Positions 5,225-11,061 of a DNA stretch of 11,061 nucleotides are shown one piece after another (position 1 is the stretch's first letter; the number at the start of each line of letters is the position of its first letter). Origin of the DNA: an uncultured Clostridia bacterium. GTDB taxonomy: Bacteria; Bacillota; Clostridia; Oscillospirales; Acutalibacteraceae. Both the position numbers and the translations under genes were made by a program. The notes under the pieces were generated by a model. It was given only the letters and a program-made list of their open reading frames with translations. It did not search any database and was not told the origin of the DNA. The stretch spans positions 1 to 11,061 of the forward strand of contig CANRDH010000037.1 of assembly GCA_947629295.1 (NCBI GenBank), written 5' to 3'.

Positions 5225-8200
5225 ATGATACAGAATTTTGAATCTAAGGAATCGGAAGCTCTGAACACGGGAAATCAGCAGGTAAATCTTGATGTTTCTG
5301 TTATTCCTGTGCTTAATTATGCCTTGCAGCAGAATAATATTCCTGCTGTACAGTGCATTGCCATAAATAATAATTCAGATTCCGACCTTGAAAATATTAT
5401 GCTGAAAATTTATTCAAATACTGAGATTCTTATCCCTTACTCTGCAAATATAGATTTTCTTCCTAAAAATAAAAACTATGAAATCAAAAATATCCCCGTC
5501 GTACTCAATGCGGAATTTTTGGCAGGTATAACCGAAAAAATAAAAAGCCGGCTCATTGTTGACTTATCAAAGGACGGAAAAACAATAGCACAGGAAAATG
5601 TGGAAATAACCGTATTGGCATTTGATGAATGGCATGGCTATGAATATTATCCTGAATTGCTGACCTCCTTTGTTACCCCGAACCACCCCGCTTTGGCTAA
5701 AATCATAGCCCGTGCCGCAGAACTGCTTAAAACATGGACGGACGACCCGTCAATGGACGCTTACCAGACTCAGGACCCTGACCGTGTATTGAAACAGGCG
5801 GCGGCAATATTTACAGCAATAAAAGAAGAAAATATCATATACAGCGTTCCGCCTGCAAGCTTTGAAAAGGTCGGTCAAAGGGTACGCTTATGCGATGCAG
5901 TATTACAGCAGAAATTGGGAACCTGTCTTGACCTTACCCTGCTTTATGCCTCATGTCTTGAGGCAATCGGACTGCACCCGATTATGGTGTTGACAAGGGG
6001 ACATATTTTCAGCGGCGTGTGGCTTGATAAACTGTCATTTCCCGAATCTGTACAGTATGACGCGTCTGTTATTACAAAACGATTGGCAACGGGTATAAAT
6101 GAACTTGCAGTTATCGAAACGACCCTGACCGTAAACGGAAAAAACGCTTCATTCGACGACGCAAGAGCCGAAGCCGAACGTGTATTAGTCGGTACGGACC
6201 CCGTCGAATGTATAATAGACGTAACCCGTGCAAGAATCAGCGGTATATCTCCGCTGCCGCAGAGGGTGCATACCGAATCGGGGTGGCATATTGAACACGA
6301 CGCCATAAAGGATAAAAATCTCACCCAACCGCCGAAAGCTATTGACGGAATAGTGGATATTAGTGACAGCAGCGCAGACCAAAATGTTCCTAAACTTGTA
6401 CAGTGGGAAAGAAAGCTGCTTGATCTCGGTTTGCGCAACAATCTTATCAATCTTCGTTTTTCAAAATCGCTTATACCGATACTCAGCTCCTCACTCGACG
6501 ATCTTGAAGACGCACTTTCGAGCGGTAATGATTTTTCCATTCTTCCGAAGCCCACGGACTGGGCTATGCCGTCAAATGAATTGAGCTTTGAGACAACACA
6601 TGAGTTGGGACAGTATAAGGAAGTTATAAAATCCGAATTTGAAAATAAACGTCTGCGTACGGTTTTTACTGAAAATGAATTGGCGCAGATTATAAAAGAT
6701 TTGTACCGCACATCAAAAACCGCACTTGAGGAAAACGGTGCAAATACGCTGTACCTTGCCCTTGGACTTCTGCGATGGTATGAAAATGCCCGAAGTACAA
6801 AACCGCGATATGCTCCTGTCGTGCTTATCCCTGTGGAAATTATACGTAAATCTGCCGGAAAGGGCTTTGTTATACGACTTCGGGATGACGAGCCGCAAAT
6901 GAATATTACAATTCTCGAGAGGATTAAGCAGGATTTCGGAATAACAGTAACCGGTGTTGATCCTTTGCCGTCAGATGATTACGGAGTGGATTTGCGCAAG
7001 GTATTTACAATCCTGCGTAAATCAATTATGGAGCAAACCCGCTGGGATGTCCTTGAATCTGCTTATCTCGGAACATTTTCATTTTCGCAGTTTGTCATGT
7101 GGAATGATTTGCGCAACCGCACTGATGACCTTATGAAGAACAAGTTAGTCAAAAGTCTGGCTGACGGAAAGCTTGCATGGGAAGCCAAACCTATGGAATT
7201 AGGCGAGCGCGTACCTGAGGACAATGTGCTTCTGCCCATGCCTGCCGACGCTTCACAGCTTTACGCCATCAAAGCCGCTTGCAGCGGGGAAAGCTTTGTT
7301 TTACACGGCCCTCCGGGAACAGGTAAATCCCAAACCATTACTTCTTTGATAGCTAATGCCCTGGCACAGGGAAAAACCGTGCTTTTTGTTGCGGAAAAAA
7401 TGGCTGCGCTCGAGGTAGTACAAAAACGTCTTGATAATATCGGGATAGGACCGTTTTGTCTTGAGCTTCATTCCAACAAATCAAAGAAAAAGAATGTTCT
7501 TGAGCAATTAGCTCATGCCACAGAGGTTACAAAATATCAAACGGCGGAGCAATACGGCATAAAGGCTGAACAAATAGCAAAGCTGCGCTCAGCGCTTGAT
7601 TCCTATGCATCCAAGCTTCATAGAATACAGCCGTGCGGATTTACCCTGCACGACCTTATAAATGAATTTGAAGAATACAGGAATGCCCCCGACATCCCCG
7701 CTTTTTCAAGGGATTATGTGGAGGGTCTGAACAGAGCGGCCCTTGAGGAGAATATAATTCTTCTTGAAAGACTGGTTGCTGCCGCAAGGGCAGTAAATCA
7801 TCCGCATGATCACCCCCTATCAACTGTCGGAATCACAGTATATACACAACAACTCAGAAACGACTTACAGAATAAAGTCAATACATACAAAAACGCCTTG
7901 ATTGAAAATTCGGAGCTGATTCGAGATTTTTCAAATGCAATCGGATTTTCCTCCATAATTTCTTTTGAGGATATTAAAAAATCAATTAAGCTCGCAAGGG
8001 AAATGAATTTATGGTATTCTTTCCCAAGAGCATGGGCAAAAGCGGAAAATCTTACCTATTATCTGTCGGAAGTCAAGGAAATGGCAAATCACTATATAAA
8101 GGCCGGCTCCTTATATAATGAGCTTTCTCAGAAATGGAATGATATGTTCTTTGAGCAAAACGGAGAACAGCTTCTTTCTGAATATAATAATATATCAACA

Positions 8201-11032
8201 AAGTGGTTTCCGGCAAAATTCTTTGGTATGAGGAAGCTTTCAAAAAGGCTTGCCATGTTCTCCCGTCAACCAATTATAAAGGAAGAAATCGCCGGTGCTC
8301 TTACCATGCTTTATAATTATCAGACTGAATTTAAGGCTGCCTCGGAGTTATTTGCAAAATACGGAGGAGAACTCGGTACATTATACATAGGAAACGACAC
8401 CGATTGGGCGAATATAATTGCTCTCGCAGATTCAGCAAAAAACAGTATGGATACACTGTCTGACCTTGCTAACGGTGACAATTTACGTATTGCATTTTGC
8501 GGGGAAGCTTCACTGCAAAATGTTATAAACAAAATAATTGAAAATTGCGGTTCATTCCTGAGCGCAAAGAGAGAATGTTATGAATTGCTGCAAATTGCCG
8601 AGGAAAATTCTGAATCAGACTGGCTTGCGGAGCAGGTTATAGCGTGTGACAGAATTCTGAGTAACAGCGGGCAGATAAAAGAATGGATTTCCTTCAACGG
8701 AATAGCAGCGGAAGCAGTAAATTCCGGATTGGGTAATATAGTTGATGTATATAAGGGCGGAATGGCGCATGACGATATTCTTAACGCCTATAAAAAATCC
8801 ATACTTTATACATTATGTGTTATCGCGATAGACGATGACCCTGCACTGAATGCCTTTTCCGGCAGTGTATTCAATGAAAAGATTGAGCAGTTCAAGCGTA
8901 TGGATAAGGAGCTGACAGAGCTGTCGCAAAAGGAAATATATTGCCGTCTTGCAAGAAGGGTCCCCGATTTCGTCGCGGCAGCCGCACAAAGCTCGGAGCT
9001 TGGTATTCTGCAAAGAACAATAAAAAGCAGGGGAAGAGGCACAAGTATTCGTAAGCTGTTTGAAGCTATTCCAAATCTTCTGCCCCGTCTTTGCCCATGT
9101 ATGCTTATGAGTCCCATCTCAGCGGCTCAGTACCTTGACCCAAAGAGAGAAAACTTCGATATAGTTGTTTTCGACGAGGCGTCACAGCTTCAAACCTGTA
9201 AGGCTGTCGGAGTTCTGGCAAGAGGTAAGGATGCCGTCATAGTCGGAGATCCCAAGCAGATGCCCCCTACATCATTCTTTGCAACCAATTCGGTAGATGA
9301 AGAACACTTTGATGTTGAAGATCTGGAAAGTATTTTGGACGATTGCCTTGCTCTCAATATGCCTCAGACGCATTTGTTATGGCATTATCGAAGCAGGCAT
9401 GAAAGCCTGATTTCATTCAGCAATAATCAATTCTATGAAAATAAGCTGTATACCTTCCCCTCTGTAAACGACCGTGAATCAAAGGTATCTCTTGTACACG
9501 TTGACGGAGTTTTTGAACGCGGCAAATCCCGTATAAACCGTGCCGAAGCCGAGGCGGTTGTTGAGGAGATTAAAAGAAGATGCCATGATAACAAGCTTTG
9601 CAAGGAAAGCGTGGGTGTTGTCACTTTCAATATTTCTCAGCAGCATTTGATTGATGACTTGCTTACCGAAGCATGCGAAAGCGACAGCGAGCTGGATAAA
9701 TGGGTCTATGAATCGGATGAGCCTGTATTTATAAAAAATCTTGAAAATGTACAGGGCGATGAAAGAGATGTCATACTTTTTTCTATCGGCTACGGTCCCG
9801 ACCGAGAGGGTAAAGTATTTATGAATTTCGGTCCTCTTAACCGGGACGGTGGTTGGAGACGTCTGAATGTTGCAGTTTCCCGTGCAAGGAATGAAATGAT
9901 TGTTTTTGCAGCATTAAGGCCGGATCAAATCAATCTTTCACGAACGAGCTCAGAGGGTGTTGCCGCCCTGAAGTCCTTTTTAGAGTACGCTGCGGGACAA
10001 GAGCAAGCAATAGATCATAATACCTCCGAGCAATACCGACACAACAGGGAAGGTATCGTAAGAACTGTTTGCGACGCTCTTAAAGCGGAGGGTTTTGATA
10101 CGGATGTATCCGTAGGCCATTCTGAATACCGTATTGATATAGGCGTCATTGATCCTCAGAACCCCGAAAAATATATTCTGGGTATATTATTGGACGGAGC
10201 TTGTTACGGAGCCTCAAAAACCACCCGTGACCGTGAAATTGCCCAGATCAGTATACTGCGGGGGTTGGGATGGAATATCCTGCGCATATGGTCAATGGAT
10301 TGGTGGGATAACAGACAAAAAGAGATCGAGCGTATCATTGCAGAAATCAAGAATATTCAAAGCGGGAAGCAAAGTACGGCGGAGGAGCCTGAAATACCTG
10401 AGAACACAAATCAAACAGAGATATTAGCTTCGGGTACTGTATCCGTTAAACCTGAGGTCAATGGTAATCCGGTAGAATATGTTGCTGTCAATTTAAGAAA
10501 TAATGATATTTCGGCAGATGAATTTGCCTCCGGTCGGTATAAAAAGGAGATTGTACAGGCTGTACGAACGGTTATTCAGGGTGAAGCACCGATAAGTCAT
10601 AGTCTGCTTACAAGAAAGGTTGTACAAAGCTTCGGAATTGTCCGCTCAGGCAACAGAATACAGAATTATATGGACTGTATATATGATGAAGCTTCCCTGC
10701 CGTATACCGTACAGGACGGTGAAAAAATATACTGGCGCAATGATCAGACACCCGAAAGCTATACACTCATTCGAGTGAGCCGAGAAGAAGATAACAAACG
10801 AGATATTAAAGATGTTCCGCTTATAGAAGCTGTGAATGCCGTTTGTTATGTTCTTAATCAGCAAATAAGTCTTTCCGAGGAAGATCTGATACGAGAATCC
10901 GCTAAGCTTATGGGTTACACAAGGATGGGCACTGTTGTTTCCGCTTTGTTTACCAATGCCATCAATGAAGCACAGAAAAACGGCAAAATTAAGAAAGCTG
11001 CAAACAACAACTGGATTTTGGTACAGCAGTGA
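5225..11032 (+). CDS. DUF4011 SF1 helicase with Vsr-type nuclease and DUF3320 domains (Hhe-like anti-phage defence protein)
   Basis: A 1935-residue cytoplasmic protein; ATG 5225 follows RBS GGAGGG (5212-5217) by 7 bp. Order of parts: a strand-rich region (about 1-135); a transglutaminase-like segment, GTCLDLTLLYASCLEAIGLH to GHIFSGVW, with candidate triad C234, H260, D279; DUF4011 from about 393 (WERKLLDLGLRNNLINLRF) to about 640; helicase motifs GPPGTGKS (695-702), DEAS (1317-1320), GDPKQMPP (1341-1348), HYRSRHE (1387-1393), QGDERD (1510-1515), RRLNVAVSRAR (1545-1555). About 600 mostly helical residues separate the Walker A motif from DEAS. The MTES_1575/Vsr-like nuclease domain spans about 1620-1705, with D1638 and D1657 as likely acids and GLGW...RIWSMDWW at its end. 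DUF3320 is about 1755-1935. UPF1-like SF1 helicases unwind nucleic acid by ATP hydrolysis; joined to a nuclease, such proteins act against phage DNA. The same order is known as the single-gene Hhe system. The frame is intact and no partner gene is visible. Confidence 0.92.
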   Translation: MIQNFESKESEALNTGNQQVNLDVSVIPVLNYALQQNNIPAVQCIAINNNSDSDLENIMLKIYSNTEILIPYSANIDFLPKNKNYEIKNIPVVLNAEFLAGITEKIKSRLIVDLSKDGKTIAQENVEITVLAFDEWHGYEYYPELLTSFVTPNHPALAKIIARAAELLKTWTDDPSMDAYQTQDPDRVLKQAAAIFTAIKEENIIYSVPPASFEKVGQRVRLCDAVLQQKLGTCLDLTLLYASCLEAIGLHPIMVLTRGHIFSGVWLDKLSFPESVQYDASVITKRLATGINELAVIETTLTVNGKNASFDDARAEAERVLVGTDPVECIIDVTRARISGISPLPQRVHTESGWHIEHDAIKDKNLTQPPKAIDGIVDISDSSADQNVPKLVQWERKLLDLGLRNNLINLRFSKSLIPILSSSLDDLEDALSSGNDFSILPKPTDWAMPSNELSFETTHELGQYKEVIKSEFENKRLRTVFTENELAQIIKDLYRTSKTALEENGANTLYLALGLLRWYENARSTKPRYAPVVLIPVEIIRKSAGKGFVIRLRDDEPQMNITILERIKQDFGITVTGVDPLPSDDYGVDLRKVFTILRKSIMEQTRWDVLESAYLGTFSFSQFVMWNDLRNRTDDLMKNKLVKSLADGKLAWEAKPMELGERVPEDNVLLPMPADASQLYAIKAACSGESFVLHGPPGTGKSQTITSLIANALAQGKTVLFVAEKMAALEVVQKRLDNIGIGPFCLELHSNKSKKKNVLEQLAHATEVTKYQTAEQYGIKAEQIAKLRSALDSYASKLHRIQPCGFTLHDLINEFEEYRNAPDIPAFSRDYVEGLNRAALEENIILLERLVAAARAVNHPHDHPLSTVGITVYTQQLRNDLQNKVNTYKNALIENSELIRDFSNAIGFSSIISFEDIKKSIKLAREMNLWYSFPRAWAKAENLTYYLSEVKEMANHYIKAGSLYNELSQKWNDMFFEQNGEQLLSEYNNISTKWFPAKFFGMRKLSKRLAMFSRQPIIKEEIAGALTMLYNYQTEFKAASELFAKYGGELGTLYIGNDTDWANIIALADSAKNSMDTLSDLANGDNLRIAFCGEASLQNVINKIIENCGSFLSAKRECYELLQIAEENSESDWLAEQVIACDRILSNSGQIKEWISFNGIAAEAVNSGLGNIVDVYKGGMAHDDILNAYKKSILYTLCVIAIDDDPALNAFSGSVFNEKIEQFKRMDKELTELSQKEIYCRLARRVPDFVAAAAQSSELGILQRTIKSRGRGTSIRKLFEAIPNLLPRLCPCMLMSPISAAQYLDPKRENFDIVVFDEASQLQTCKAVGVLARGKDAVIVGDPKQMPPTSFFATNSVDEEHFDVEDLESILDDCLALNMPQTHLLWHYRSRHESLISFSNNQFYENKLYTFPSVNDRESKVSLVHVDGVFERGKSRINRAEAEAVVEEIKRRCHDNKLCKESVGVVTFNISQQHLIDDLLTEACESDSELDKWVYESDEPVFIKNLENVQGDERDVILFSIGYGPDREGKVFMNFGPLNRDGGWRRLNVAVSRARNEMIVFAALRPDQINLSRTSSEGVAALKSFLEYAAGQEQAIDHNTSEQYRHNREGIVRTVCDALKAEGFDTDVSVGHSEYRIDIGVIDPQNPEKYILGILLDGACYGASKTTRDREIAQISILRGLGWNILRIWSMDWWDNRQKEIERIIAEIKNIQSGKQSTAEEPEIPENTNQTEILASGTVSVKPEVNGNPVEYVAVNLRNNDISADEFASGRYKKEIVQAVRTVIQGEAPISHSLLTRKVVQSFGIVRSGNRIQNYMDCIYDEASLPYTVQDGEKIYWRNDQTPESYTLIRVSREEDNKRDIKDVPLIEAVNAVCYVLNQQISLSEEDLIRESAKLMGYTRMGTVVSALFTNAINEAQKNGKIKKAANNNWILVQQ

Positions 11033-11061
11033 AAATACATTTAACTATAGCACAGATAAAA

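Noticed and set aside
5944..6711. 255-residue minus-strand open frame inside the helicase gene
   Set aside because: It is antisense to DUF4011 coding sequence, Ser/Arg-rich, and without an RBS or recognisable domain.
1..11061. CRISPR array, tRNA, rRNA or riboswitch
   Set aside because: No regularly spaced direct repeats, no cloverleaf with anticodon arm, and no long conserved leader were seen on either strand by eye.

Overview
The window looks like chromosome or integrated accessory DNA from a low-GC Gram-positive bacterium, probably a gut-type clostridium (Oscillospiraceae/Lachnospiraceae-like). The reasons are GGAGG-type ribosome binding sites, several near-consensus sigma-A promoters (TTGACA / TATAAT), and typical clostridial families (MATE pump, DUF3267 zincin, TnpB, large serine recombinase). 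This host assignment is inference; nothing in the window identifies a species.

Layout. 1-213 (+): the C-terminal end of a LacI-family regulator entering from the left. 265-1658 (+): a MATE efflux transporter with its own promoter and a perfect 9-bp inverted repeat around the -10 box. 1648-2156: a collage of gene fragments (3' part of a tnpB and C-terminus of an AraC-type regulator, both on -, then C-terminus of a large serine recombinase on +), closed by a two-way hairpin terminator at 2161-2204. 2205-2305: nothing recognisable. 2306-4259 (-): an acetyltransferase of the aminoglycoside N3 family (aac(3)-like) under a consensus promoter, then a small unknown protein, an orphan reading frame, and a DUF3267 membrane metalloprotease-like protein. 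4260-4928: the aac promoter, a minus-strand chimeric remnant (nitrilase fragment joined to a second LacI C-terminus) that still has a promoter and RBS, and a regulatory-looking intergenic stretch with a hairpin and a 19-bp palindrome. 4929-5123 (+): an HxlR-type regulator cut off in the middle of its DNA-binding domain. 5225-11032 (+): one intact 1935-residue gene, more than half of the window.

The large gene is the centrepiece. It encodes a transglutaminase-like N-terminal region, DUF4011, a UPF1-like SF1 helicase with all main motifs present, a Vsr/MTES_1575-type nuclease domain and a DUF3320 C-terminus. This order matches the single-gene anti-phage architecture described as Hhe. It sits next to several broken genes and recombinase/transposon debris, which is what a turnover site for defence and resistance genes looks like. 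Its promoter starts almost exactly where the HxlR reading frame breaks, so this gene (or a unit containing it) may have been inserted into hxlR.

Five or more short fragments (about 100-250 bp each) of unrelated families lie side by side in the window, two of them LacI C-termini that resemble one another. The drug-related cargo (MATE pump, AAC(3)-like enzyme) and the defence-type helicase are the only genes that look fully functional by sequence, together with the DUF3267 protein and possibly the small unknown one.
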